DNA of 17,176 bases from Alphaproteobacteria bacterium (GTDB lineage Bacteria; Pseudomonadota; Alphaproteobacteria; Micropepsales; Micropepsaceae): NCBI GenBank assembly GCA_028869725.1, contig JAGWRJ010000229.1:1-17176 (forward strand), written 5' to 3'. Below are positions 1 to 6,882 of the stretch, one piece after another. Made by a program: the position numbers and the translations under genes. Every line of letters starts with the position of its first letter. Position 1 is the first letter of the stretch. Below the pieces are notes generated by a model that worked only from the letters and a program-made list of their open reading frames with translations, did no database searches and was not told the origin of the DNA.

Positions 1-42
1 AAGGCCGGTGCGTGCCGTTGATACGATGACTGCTTCACGCAT
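1..42 (-). CDS. Thiolase (acetyl-CoA acyltransferase), N-terminal fragment
   Basis: Only the first 14 codons are inside the window; the gene runs off the left edge. They read MREAVIVSTARTGL, which is the characteristic opening of acetyl-CoA C-acyltransferase / acetyl-CoA acetyltransferase proteins. An AAAGGA Shine-Dalgarno sequence lies 7 bases before the ATG at position 42, which fixes the start. The gene follows the bifunctional hydratase/dehydrogenase on the same strand after a 53-base gap, so the two are probably co-transcribed, as fadB and fadA are elsewhere. In that setting it would cleave 3-ketoacyl-CoA with CoA in the last step of beta-oxidation. A biosynthetic acetoacetyl-CoA thiolase cannot be excluded from so short a piece, because the active-site cysteine lies outside the window. 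Confidence 0.85.
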   Translation of the reverse strand, partial: MREAVIVSTARTGL

Positions 43-95
43 GAAGACATCCTTTCACTGGTATCGATGGTGTAAATGGGACGGGGCCCGTCCGC

Positions 96-2177
96 CTATT
101 TGAGGTCCTTGAAGCCCTTGGACTCAGCGACAAGCCGTTCGAGAAGGGCTGCGGGCTTGAACGCATCGCCCATGCTGGCCTGCCAGCTGCGCATTCGGGA
201 AAGGACTTTGTCGAGCCCGACAAAATCGCCGTAATACATCGGTCCACCGCGGTAGACCGGCCAGCCATAGCCATTGATCCACACCACATCGATATCGCTG
301 GCGCGTATGGCCTTGCCCTCTTCGAGGATTTTGGCGCCTTCGTTGATCATCGGAAAAATGCAGCGTTCAAGGATTTCGGCATCATCGATCTTGCGCGGCG
401 TAACACCGGCCTTGGTCCTGAACTCGGTGATGATCTTCTCGGTCACAGGCGAGGGTCTGCGATTGCGTTTTTCATCATAGTCATAATAACCGGCGCCGGT
501 CTTCTGACCGCGGCGATCCATTTCGCACAGACAATCGCGAATGGTTTCGCTGCGCGAATTCTCCTTGACCCAGCCGATATCAAGGCCGGCCAGATCGCTC
601 ATCGCAAAAGGCCCCATGGGGAAGCCGAAGTCATAGAGTACGCGGTCCACGTCCCACGGCATGGCGCCTTCCATGACGAGCTTCTGGGCTTCGCGCTGGC
701 GTTGGGACAGCATGCGGTTGCCGACAAATCCCGGGCAGACCCCGACCAGAACGCCGATCTTGCCGATCTTGCGCGCAATACCCATGGCGGTGGCGATCAC
801 CGGCTTGGAGGTTTTCTCGCCGCGGACCACTTCCAGCAGGCGCATGACGTTGGCTGGCGAGAAGAAGTGCATGCCGATGACGGACTGCGGCCGTCGTGTT
901 GCGCCAGCAATCTCGTCGATGTTGAGATAGGAGGTATTGGATGCCAGTACTGCGCCGTCCTTGGCAATGCGATCCAGCCGGGCAAACACATCCTTCTTGA
1001 TGTCCATGCGCTCGAAGACCGCCTCGATGATAAGATCGCAGTCGGCGAGTTTCTCGAGTTCCAGGGCGCCAGTGATGAGCCCCATCCGCCGTTCCACGTC
1101 GGCAGCGCTGAGCCGGCCCTTGGCGGCTGTGTTGTCGTAGTTCTTGCGAATGACGGAAAGGCCGCGCTTCAGAGCCTCGTCCTTGACCTCGACGATGGTC
1201 ACCGGGATGCCGGCATTGGCGAAGTTCATCGCGATGCCGCCACCCATCGTGCCGGCACCGATGATACCGACCTTCTTGACCGGGATCTGCGGGGTATCAT
1301 CGGGAACGTCCGGCAGTTTCCAGACCTGGCGTTCGGCGAAGAACACATAGCGCTGGGCCGGCGCCTGCGGACCGCTGAACAGCTCCATGAACAGACGGCG
1401 CTCTTCCTTCAGCCCGTCGTTGAACGGCAGATTGACGGCTGCTTCAATGGCTCGGATGTTGTGTTCTGGCGCCATGAAGCCGCGAAACTTCCGCGCATTG
1501 GCCTTGCGGAATTCGGCGAAGATTTCGGGATGCCCGCGTGCGGCTTCCACCTTCTCGTTGAGATCACGCACCTTGCGCAAGGGACGGGCTTCACGGACGA
1601 TCTTGCGGGCAAAGGCGAGGGCGGCAGCACGCAGGTCACCTTCCGGCGCAAGTTCGTCGATGAGGCCGCTGGCCAGGCACTGCTTGGCGCCGACATGCTT
1701 GCCGCTCGTCACCATCGCCAGCGCCTCTTCGACGCCGACGATGCGCGGCAGGCGCTGGGTGCCGCCGGCGCCAGGCAGGATGCCGATATTGACTTCCGGC
1801 AGTCCGCATTTGGCGCTGGGGACGGCGATGCGGTAGTGGGCACACAGCGCAACCTCAAGACCGCCGCCCAGAGCGGTGCCGTGAATGGCCGCGATCACGG
1901 GCTTGGGCGCGCTCTCGATGGTGTCTTCGACGTCGAACAGGCTGGCGCCTTTTGGCGGCTTGCCGAATTCGCTGATGTCGGCGCCGGCGATGAAGGTCTT
2001 GCCCTCACAGATGAGGACGATGGCCTTGACCGCGGGATCCTGAATGGCGGCATCAAAGGCGCCTTTGAGGCCGTCACGCACCGCCGCAGACAGGGCATTT
2101 ACCGGCGGTGAATTGAGGGTGACGATGGCGATGTCGCCATCCCTGCTAAGATCAGTCACTGGATTGATGGCGGTCAT
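96..2177 (-). CDS. Bifunctional enoyl-CoA hydratase / 3-hydroxyacyl-CoA dehydrogenase
   Basis: This cytoplasmic enzyme hydrates trans-2-enoyl-CoA and oxidises the resulting L-3-hydroxyacyl-CoA with NAD, two consecutive steps of fatty-acid beta-oxidation. The protein is 693 residues, slightly shorter than E. coli FadB and FadJ. Residues about 10-190 form a crotonase domain, with the oxyanion-hole stretch GTALGGGLE and both expected catalytic glutamates (Glu108 and Glu128, the latter in GLPEV). Residues about 300-480 are the NAD-binding dehydrogenase domain, with GIIGAGTMGGG and the catalytic SNTS and HFFSP motifs (His437, Glu449). The C-terminal dehydrogenase domain follows. I chose the ATG at 2177 because GGGGG sits five bases upstream; the GTG at 2183 would be too close to it. 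The gene lies between a gloC-like gene (84 bases upstream) and a thiolase, indicating a beta-oxidation operon. It resembles the shorter multifunctional proteins of Proteobacteria, so I do not assign fadB or fadJ. Confidence 0.95.
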   Translation of the reverse strand: MTAINPVTDLSRDGDIAIVTLNSPPVNALSAAVRDGLKGAFDAAIQDPAVKAIVLICEGKTFIAGADISEFGKPPKGASLFDVEDTIESAPKPVIAAIHGTALGGGLEVALCAHYRIAVPSAKCGLPEVNIGILPGAGGTQRLPRIVGVEEALAMVTSGKHVGAKQCLASGLIDELAPEGDLRAAALAFARKIVREARPLRKVRDLNEKVEAARGHPEIFAEFRKANARKFRGFMAPEHNIRAIEAAVNLPFNDGLKEERRLFMELFSGPQAPAQRYVFFAERQVWKLPDVPDDTPQIPVKKVGIIGAGTMGGGIAMNFANAGIPVTIVEVKDEALKRGLSVIRKNYDNTAAKGRLSAADVERRMGLITGALELEKLADCDLIIEAVFERMDIKKDVFARLDRIAKDGAVLASNTSYLNIDEIAGATRRPQSVIGMHFFSPANVMRLLEVVRGEKTSKPVIATAMGIARKIGKIGVLVGVCPGFVGNRMLSQRQREAQKLVMEGAMPWDVDRVLYDFGFPMGPFAMSDLAGLDIGWVKENSRSETIRDCLCEMDRRGQKTGAGYYDYDEKRNRRPSPVTEKIITEFRTKAGVTPRKIDDAEILERCIFPMINEGAKILEEGKAIRASDIDVVWINGYGWPVYRGGPMYYGDFVGLDKVLSRMRSWQASMGDAFKPAALLERLVAESKGFKDLK

Positions 2178-2208
2178 GCGCACCCCCGGTTAATTTTTCC
2201 GGGCGCGA

Positions 2209-2228
2209 GGATGCGCTGGCGGGCATCC
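2209..2228. repeat. Short inverted repeat between the gloC-like and hydratase genes
   Basis: GGATGC (2209-2214) and GCATCC (2223-2228) are perfect complements around an 8-base loop, in the 84-base gap between two minus-strand genes. No T-tract follows on the minus strand, so it is a weak candidate for an attenuator or RNA-processing hairpin. It may also be chance. Confidence 0.25.
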
Positions 2229-2261
2229 CCAAGTCCAGCGGTTTCGAAGGATTGGTATGGT

Positions 2262-2927
2262 TCAGGCGCGACCCAATGCGAGATCGCTGACGAAGGGGTT
2301 AGTCTTGCGCTCCCAGCCGAAGGTCGACATCGGGCCATGACCGGGTACGAAATTGGTGTCATCACCCAGGGGCCAGAGCCGTTCCGTAATCGAGGCAATG
2401 AGCGTGTTGAAGTCGCCGCGCGGAAAGTCGGTGCGCCCGATCGAGCCACGAAAGAGGACATCGCCGACCAAAGCGAGCATGGCCTCGGGCAGATGAAAGA
2501 CGACGTGACCTGGAGTGTGGCCGGGGCAGTGACGGACGCTCAGCCGCAGCTGGCCGAGTTCGACCGTGTCTTCGTCCACCAGCCAGCGGTCCGGGCGGCA
2601 GTTCTCAGCCGCAGCAAAGCCGAAGCGACTGCCCTGCTCAGCCAGGCTGTCGAGGAGAAACGCGTCCTCGGCATGGGGGCCCTCGATCGGGACCTGGAAG
2701 TGGCGGGCGAGACGGGCCGCGCCCCCCGCATGGTCGATATGGCCGTGGGTCAGCAGGATCTTCTCGATCACGACCTGCTGGGCTGACACCGCGGCGATCA
2801 GCCGCTCGGTGTCGCCCCCCGGATCGACCAGCGCGCCCTTACCGCTCTGGGTACACCAGATGAGCGAGCAATTCTGCTGGAACGGGGTCACCGGCACGAT
2901 GACGGCACTGAGGGGGCTCTGAGGCAA
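2262..2927 (-). CDS. gloC: Glyoxalase II-like metallo-beta-lactamase-fold hydrolase (GloC/YcbL type)
   Basis: This is a soluble metallo-hydrolase of the short glyoxalase II class (E. coli YcbL/GloC), which hydrolyses S-D-lactoylglutathione or related thioesters. The 221-residue length fits that class. The metal ligands are all visible: HGHIDH (residues 61-66), HTPGH (His137), the aspartate of LVGDVLF (Asp156) and PGHGP (His197). The opening VPVTPFQQNCSLIWC and the RTDFPRGD and PGHGPMSTFG segments match YcbL closely. The reading frame stays open upstream to 3071, but that part has no homologous character. The TTG at 2927 has AAAAGGAG nine bases upstream and starts just before the conserved domain, so I take it as the start. 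It is first in the minus-strand group with the hydratase/dehydrogenase, which suggests, without proving, a thioesterase role alongside beta-oxidation. Confidence 0.9.
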   Translation of the reverse strand: MPQSPLSAVIVPVTPFQQNCSLIWCTQSGKGALVDPGGDTERLIAAVSAQQVVIEKILLTHGHIDHAGGAARLARHFQVPIEGPHAEDAFLLDSLAEQGSRFGFAAAENCRPDRWLVDEDTVELGQLRLSVRHCPGHTPGHVVFHLPEAMLALVGDVLFRGSIGRTDFPRGDFNTLIASITERLWPLGDDTNFVPGHGPMSTFGWERKTNPFVSDLALGRA

Positions 2928-2936
2928 GGGTGAACG

Positions 2937-2944
2937 CTCCTTTT
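2937..2944 (-). promoter_or_regulatory. Ribosome binding site that decides the TTG start of gloC
   Basis: On the minus strand AAAAGGAG reads from 2944 to 2937, nine bases before TTG at 2927. No ATG or GTG with a comparable site lies near the start of the conserved domain. Confidence 0.65.
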
Positions 2945-3009
2945 GATCCAGTTCGGCACACTTTGCCGGTTCGTGGTGTAGGTCCCACTTAAGCCCGACC
3001 CGGCAAAAT

Positions 3010-3027
3010 TGCGGGTTGTGTCCCGCA
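3010..3027. repeat. Small perfect hairpin in the divergent gloC / beta-barrel spacer
   Basis: TGCGGG and CCCGCA flank a six-base loop (TTGTGT). It lies between the divergent gloC-like and beta-barrel genes, just upstream of the putative barrel promoter. It could be a regulator site or chance in GC-rich DNA. Confidence 0.2.
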
Positions 3028-3053
3028 GGGCACAGAATTGCCGGGGTGCGGCG

Positions 3054-3081
3054 TTGATTGGAAGGGGCCATCTGATAAACT
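3054..3081 (+). promoter_or_regulatory. Possible sigma-70 promoter of the beta-barrel gene
   Basis: TTGATT (3054-3059) and TAAACT (3076-3081) are separated by 16 bases, upstream of the exported beta-barrel protein. The match is partial and made by eye. Transcription would begin near 3088, leaving a leader of about 55 bases before the ATG at 3144. Confidence 0.35.
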
Positions 3082-3143
3082 TGGGATCCATGCCGTATGA
3101 CCCAAGATTCCAGGTGACGGCATGGGGGAGACGCGGGGTTTTC

Positions 3144-4133
3144 ATGGTGTTGCGCAAGCTGTTGGTGGGCGTTGCCGCAGCGGCTGCGATGTTGGTCATC
3201 GCAGCTGGCGGATCAGCTCAGGCTGCCTCGGCGCGCGTGCCCGCCTCAAGCAGCCTTCCGGCAGAAGATGCCTCCAATGCCCCGCTCCTGCACCTTTCGG
3301 TCGAGGGCGGTCCGGCGCTTGGCCATGCCGGTGGAGCCGGCAGCAGCGATCACACGCTCTTTCCCATGGCCAAGGCGGCCCTGTCTCCCTATGACAGTCT
3401 GACCCAGGGCGGCAGCTTCCTGTCCGCGGCCATCCGCCTTGCCAGCAATCTTCATTTTCATATTACCGCCTCGAATCTGTCGGCGGAGCAGCAGGCGCGG
3501 CGGGCGCCCTTGGCCAACAGCCGCGCGGCCATCTCTGGTGGCTTCATGCCGGCTCAGACGACGGCCGCGCAGGCGAGCCTGACCTGGAAACTGCGGCCCT
3601 GGGCGCGCCTGTCGCTGTCGGCGGGTGAGGCCAAGGAGACTGCCGACCTCATAGGTGGTCCGGCACTGGCCACAGCGCGTACCAGCAGTATGGGACTTGC
3701 GGCCCATCTGGGGCTTGGCGATGGCTGGGTGACGACGTTCGCCTATCGTCAGGGCTCGACCCAGTTGGCGCTCAAACCGGCCTTCGCCCAGGCGCTGCAG
3801 AATGACCGCTCCTATGGCATCACGCTCGCCAAGCACGATCTGTTCTCGCACCGCGATGCAGTCGGTCTTGCGATCGTGCGCCCCGGAGACATCTATACCG
3901 GTGGCATCGACCTCTCATCGCCAATGGGTGTCGATCTGACCCGCACCCTGATTGACCGGCGTGGTCTTCTGAACGGGAGCAAGTCGGAAACGGATGTTGA
4001 GCTGGGCTATGTGACCACCTTTTTTGACGGCGCGCTCGCGCTGCAAGCCAATGCTGGCTATCAGATGAATGTGGCCGGCCAGAACGGCAGCAACGCCGTC
4101 ACCGTCCTGTCGCGGGCCAAGATCAACTTCTGA
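3144..4133 (+). CDS. Exported protein with outer-membrane beta-barrel C-terminus
   Basis: I do not recognise a named family. The 329-residue product starts with a classic Sec signal peptide: a basic start (MVLRKLL), a hydrophobic alanine/valine run and a likely cleavage site after SAQA near residue 27. The rest is rich in Gly, Ala, Ser and aromatics with alternating hydrophobic residues, for example around ASLTWKLRPWARLSLSAG and the ELGYVTTFFDGALALQANAG stretch. It ends in a phenylalanine (LSRAKINF), the usual C-terminal signal for outer-membrane barrel assembly. The C-terminal part resembles barrels of S8-type autotransporter proteases, but no protease or passenger domain is present. I chose ATG 3144 because it gives a compact signal peptide and has GGGG five bases upstream. 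ATG 3090 is in frame but would add an unusual 18-residue N-terminal extension. It stands alone, divergent from gloC and upstream of ettA. Confidence 0.75.
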   Translation: MVLRKLLVGVAAAAAMLVIAAGGSAQAASARVPASSSLPAEDASNAPLLHLSVEGGPALGHAGGAGSSDHTLFPMAKAALSPYDSLTQGGSFLSAAIRLASNLHFHITASNLSAEQQARRAPLANSRAAISGGFMPAQTTAAQASLTWKLRPWARLSLSAGEAKETADLIGGPALATARTSSMGLAAHLGLGDGWVTTFAYRQGSTQLALKPAFAQALQNDRSYGITLAKHDLFSHRDAVGLAIVRPGDIYTGGIDLSSPMGVDLTRTLIDRRGLLNGSKSETDVELGYVTTFFDGALALQANAGYQMNVAGQNGSNAVTVLSRAKINF

Positions 4134-4141
4134 TCCGTCCA

Positions 4142-4180
4142 GGTGGCGCGCCTGCGGCGGGAAGCAAACATTGCGCCACC
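4142..4180. terminator. 8-bp inverted repeat after the beta-barrel gene
   Basis: GGTGGCGC (4142-4149) and GCGCCACC (4173-4180) are perfect complements around a 23-base loop, starting eight bases after the barrel stop codon. No T-tract follows. The position suits a weak or factor-assisted terminator, but the right arm overlaps the possible ettA -35 element, so it could also be a control site. Confidence 0.3.
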
Positions 4181-4199
4181 CTGTCCCCTCCGCTAAAAC
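4171..4199 (+). promoter_or_regulatory. Possible ettA promoter
   Basis: TTGCGC (4171-4176) and TAAAAC (4194-4199) have a 17-base spacer and lie about 40 bases before the ettA start codon. The -35 match is only half of consensus, so this is tentative. Confidence 0.3.
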
Positions 4200-4241
4200 C
4201 CGCGCCACTTCAATCTTCCCTGCTTTAAGGACGCGCGCGCG

Positions 4242-5897
4242 ATGGCCGGACCGCAATTTGTATATTTCATGAAGGACCTCTCCAAGACCTATGCGGGAGG
4301 CAAGCAGGTTCTCAAGAACATCTATCTGAGCTTTTATCCCGGCGCCAAGATCGGCATTGTCGGCGTCAACGGTGCGGGCAAGTCGACGCTGCTGCGGATC
4401 ATGGCGGGCATCGACACGGAGTTCACCGGCGAAGCCTGGGCGGCGGATGGTATCAGTGTCGGATATCTGCCGCAGGAGCCGCAGCTGGATGCCGACAAGG
4501 ATGTGCTCGGCAATGTCATGGAAGGCGTGGCGGCCAAGCGCGCGCTGGTTGATCGCTTCAACGAGATTGCTGCCAATTATTCCGACGAGACCGCCGACGA
4601 AATGGCGCAGCTGCAGGACAAGATCGAAGCCGCCGGATTATGGGATCTCGATTCGCAGGTCGAAATGGCCATGGACGCGCTGCGCTGTCCGGATGGCGAT
4701 GCCGACGTGGCCAAGCTCTCGGGCGGCGAGAAGCGTCGCGTCGCGCTGTGCAGGCTTTTGCTCGAGGCGCCGGATATTCTGCTGCTCGACGAGCCCACCA
4801 ACCATCTGGACGCCGAAACCGTGGCCTGGCTGGAAAAGACACTCAAGGAGTACAAGGGTTGCGTCATTCTCGTCACCCATGACCGCTACTTCCTCGACAA
4901 TGTCACGGGCTGGATCCTGGAGCTGGATCGCGGTCGCGGCATTCCCCATGAAGGCAATTACTCGACCTTTCTTGCCGAACAGGAAAAGCGCCTCCTGCAG
5001 GAAGGCAAGGAAGCCGAAGCGCGCGAATCGAGCCTTGCCCGCGAACGGGAGTGGATCACGCGCTCTCCCAAGGCGCGCCAGGCCAAGTCGAAGGCCCGCA
5101 TCAACGCCTATGAAGAGCTTCTGGCCCGCGCGCAGGAAACCCGCCAGGGACCTGCGCAGATTCTCATCCCTGTCAGCGAACGGCTGGGCAGCGTTGTGGT
5201 CGAAGCTGAAGGCCTTGCCAAGGCGTATGGTGAGCGCCTCCTGTTCGAGAACGTGAATTTCAAGCTGCCACCAGGCGGCATTGTCGGCGTCATCGGTCCC
5301 AATGGTGCCGGTAAAACCACCCTGTTCCGCCTCATCACGGGTCAGGAAAAACCCGATGGCGGGATTTTGCGCGTTGGTGACACGGTGCAGATCGGCTACG
5401 TCGACCAGTCGCGCGATGCGCTCGATCCCAACAAGACGGTGTGGGAGGAGATTTCCGGCGGCACCGACATCCTGGAATTCGGCAAGACCAAAATGAACAG
5501 CCGTGCCTATTGCGGCGCGTTCAATTTCAAGGGCGGGGACCAGCAGAAGAAAGTCGGTCAGCTCTCCGGTGGCGAGCGCAATCGCGTGCACATGGCCAAG
5601 CTGCTGCGATCAGGCGCCAATCTGCTGCTGCTCGACGAGCCGACCAACGATCTGGACGTGGAGACGCTGCGGGCGCTTGAAGCGGCACTCGAAGATTTTG
5701 CCGGCTGCGCCATGATCATCAGCCATGATCGCTGGTTTCTTGACCGTATCGCCACGCACATGCTGGCTTTTGAAGGCGAGTCCCATGTCGAATGGTTCGA
5801 AGGCAACTTCCAGGACTATGAAGCGGACAGGAAGCGCAGGCTCGGTGTCAGTGCCGACCAGCCCCATCGCATCAAGTACAAGCGCTTTGCGCGTTGA
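4242..5897 (+). CDS. ettA: Energy-dependent translational throttle protein EttA (ABC-F)
   Basis: EttA is a cytoplasmic ABC-F ATPase that binds the ribosomal E site and gates entry into elongation according to the ATP/ADP state; it is not a transporter. The 551-residue protein is nearly the length of E. coli EttA (555) and matches it throughout. The first ATPase domain has Walker A GVNGAGKS (41-48), signature LSGGEKRR (159-166) and Walker B LLLDEPTNHLD with Glu184. The linker spans about 245-315. The second domain has GPNGAGKT (352-359), LSGGERNR (441-448) and LLLLDEPTNDLD with Glu466. The C-terminus RIKYKRFAR is the EttA hallmark (RIKYKRIAK in E. coli). The start has TAAGGA about 10 bases upstream. 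No transmembrane segment is present. It stands alone, converging on the mlaC-like gene. Confidence 0.97.
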   Translation: MAGPQFVYFMKDLSKTYAGGKQVLKNIYLSFYPGAKIGIVGVNGAGKSTLLRIMAGIDTEFTGEAWAADGISVGYLPQEPQLDADKDVLGNVMEGVAAKRALVDRFNEIAANYSDETADEMAQLQDKIEAAGLWDLDSQVEMAMDALRCPDGDADVAKLSGGEKRRVALCRLLLEAPDILLLDEPTNHLDAETVAWLEKTLKEYKGCVILVTHDRYFLDNVTGWILELDRGRGIPHEGNYSTFLAEQEKRLLQEGKEAEARESSLAREREWITRSPKARQAKSKARINAYEELLARAQETRQGPAQILIPVSERLGSVVVEAEGLAKAYGERLLFENVNFKLPPGGIVGVIGPNGAGKTTLFRLITGQEKPDGGILRVGDTVQIGYVDQSRDALDPNKTVWEEISGGTDILEFGKTKMNSRAYCGAFNFKGGDQQKKVGQLSGGERNRVHMAKLLRSGANLLLLDEPTNDLDVETLRALEAALEDFAGCAMIISHDRWFLDRIATHMLAFEGESHVEWFEGNFQDYEADRKRRLGVSADQPHRIKYKRFAR

Positions 5898-5958
5898 CGG
5901 GTTTTGCCTGTTGGGTGACGGCGTGGGCGGGCAGCGTCCTCGTTGCTGAAGACGAGCT

Positions 5959-5984
5959 GCGTGCGTCCGATATCGGGCGCACGC
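5959..5984. terminator. 26-bp near-perfect palindrome between convergent genes
   Basis: The 13-bp arms GCGTGCGTCCGAT and ATCGGGCGCACGC are complementary except for one T/G pair, around the core CCGATATCGG (5967-5976). It lies in the 96-base gap between the convergent ettA and mlaC-like genes, 61 bases after the ettA stop and 9 bases after the other stop. That suits a bidirectional terminator, but there is no T-run on either strand and no loop-forming spacer. A protein-binding palindrome is therefore a real alternative. Confidence 0.45.
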
Positions 5985-5993
5985 CGTCTGTCG

Positions 5994-6668
5994 TCACATG
6001 GCTGACTTTTTTTCCTGGGCGGTTTGCGGGTGTTCTCTCAGGCGCTGGGTCAGCGCTTGCAGGTGCTGGGTCAGGGTCGGCACGCTGTCATTGTGCTGAT
6101 CGAGGAATGAGGTGAACTGATCGCGTTCTTCGATCGCAAGCCAGACGCCAACCACACCGACGTCGATCACCTTAAAGCCGCTATTGTCAGGGACGAGACG
6201 AAAATCCACCTGGATGGGCTTCTCGTCGCTGCTGGTACTGGGCTGGACGAGATCGGTTTCGACGATGAAGTCCCCAGGCGCACGCTGGATGCCACCTTTG
6301 ACCTTGAGGCGCTGACCGGAAAAGGCCGACAGCCGCGCCTGGTAGATCGCGATCGCATAATTCTTGAAGGCCTCGACGAAGTCGTCGACCTGCGCGGGCG
6401 TCGCGGTCCGCCGGCCGGCGCCCAGCGTGAAGAGGGCGGTGCGGCGGATATCGGCGAGTTCCAGCAGGAACTGGCGGAATTCGTGGCGGCGCTGGGCCTC
6501 GCTCAGACCCTTGTTCGAGAGGATGCCGAGGCCCCGGTCAATATTGACCTGCACGAAGTGCTCGGCCTGGGCGGTGGTGGCGGCGCGGGCCGAGGCAGGC
6601 TGAAGGGCTGCGGCAAGGCTCAGTATCAAGGCGAAGGCGGCAAAGCGAAGGGGGAAGGTGTGTGTCAT
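5994..6668 (-). CDS. MlaC/Ttg2D (HpnM-like) periplasmic phospholipid-binding protein
   Basis: This 224-residue exported protein belongs to the Tgt2/MlaC family, which carries phospholipids (or, in HpnM, hopanoid-related lipids) between inner and outer membranes. A signal peptide is clear: MTHTFPLRFAAF, then a hydrophobic stretch and cleavage near SARA. Family features in order are the early helix AEHFVQVNIDRGLGIL, the RRHEFRQFLLELADIRRTALFTLG segment, FVEAFKNYAIAIYQARLSAFSG, and the beta-strand block around IQVDFRLVPDNSGFKVIDVGVVGVW. The start at 6668 has AAGGA seven bases upstream. No mlaD, mlaE, mlaF or hpn biosynthesis gene is in the window, so it is an orphan here and I cannot tell the MlaC and HpnM roles apart. 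The residues after about 190 are polar and helical. Confidence 0.85.
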   Translation of the reverse strand: MTHTFPLRFAAFALILSLAAALQPASARAATTAQAEHFVQVNIDRGLGILSNKGLSEAQRRHEFRQFLLELADIRRTALFTLGAGRRTATPAQVDDFVEAFKNYAIAIYQARLSAFSGQRLKVKGGIQRAPGDFIVETDLVQPSTSSDEKPIQVDFRLVPDNSGFKVIDVGVVGVWLAIEERDQFTSFLDQHNDSVPTLTQHLQALTQRLREHPQTAQEKKSAM

Positions 6669-6804
6669 GACAAGTCCTTACGGGTGGCGGCCGTCGAACG
6701 CAGGGGGGGGTGGCCGTGGCTATCCCAAGCTATCGCACGCCATATGGCAAGTTCATGGCGGAACAAAACTTTCCTGCGCCATTTGCCGCATTCACTAATA
6801 GGTC

Positions 6805-6833
6805 TTGAATATAGACATAAAGATATGTTTATA
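6805..6833 (+). promoter_or_regulatory. Probable promoter of the regulator-metF-metH operon
   Basis: TTGAAT (6805-6810) and TTTATA (6828-6833) are 17 bases apart in the only AT-rich stretch of this spacer, about 50 bases before the regulator's ATG. An alternative reading, TTGCCG (6783-6788) with GAATAT (6807-6812), has an 18-base spacer. In either case the palindrome at 6809-6840 overlaps the promoter. Confidence 0.5.
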
Positions 6834-6840
6834 TCCATAT
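6809..6840. promoter_or_regulatory. 32-bp imperfect palindromic operator, probably for the ArsR-type regulator
   Basis: The two 16-base halves match as reverse complements at 13 of 16 positions, centred between 6824 and 6825. The core is ATAAAGATATGTTTAT (6817-6832), flanked by ATAT at both ends. It is strongly AT-rich in an otherwise GC-rich region and overlaps the promoter of an operon whose first gene is an ArsR-family regulator. Winged-helix ArsR dimers bind palindromes of this kind. An AT-rich, SAH-responsive SahR motif is known in front of methionine-cycle genes in Proteobacteria; the assignment here is inference. Confidence 0.6.
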
Positions 6841-6882
6841 GCGTCATGGGCTGAACCATGGCCGGAGGGAACAACCAGGACA

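Noticed and set aside
702..2111. Long open frame on the plus strand opposite the hydratase/dehydrogenase gene
   Set aside because: It lies entirely antisense to a gene with clear catalytic motifs. Its translation is rich in His, Asp, Gly and Arg with no recognisable domain, as expected from the shadow of GC-rich codons.
4638..5591. Minus-strand open frame inside ettA
   Set aside because: It is antisense to both ATPase domains of EttA and has no independent signal.
6739..6748. Ten-base palindrome GCCATATGGC as an operator for the mlaC-like gene
   Set aside because: It is short, does not extend on either side and is not clearly placed in a promoter, so chance is sufficient.
6669..6882. SAM or cobalamin riboswitch in front of metF-metH
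   Set aside because: The leader between the likely transcription start and the regulator ATG is only about 40-50 bases, too short for a SAM-I or cobalamin aptamer, and no conserved helices are visible. Transcriptional control by the ArsR-type protein explains the region better.
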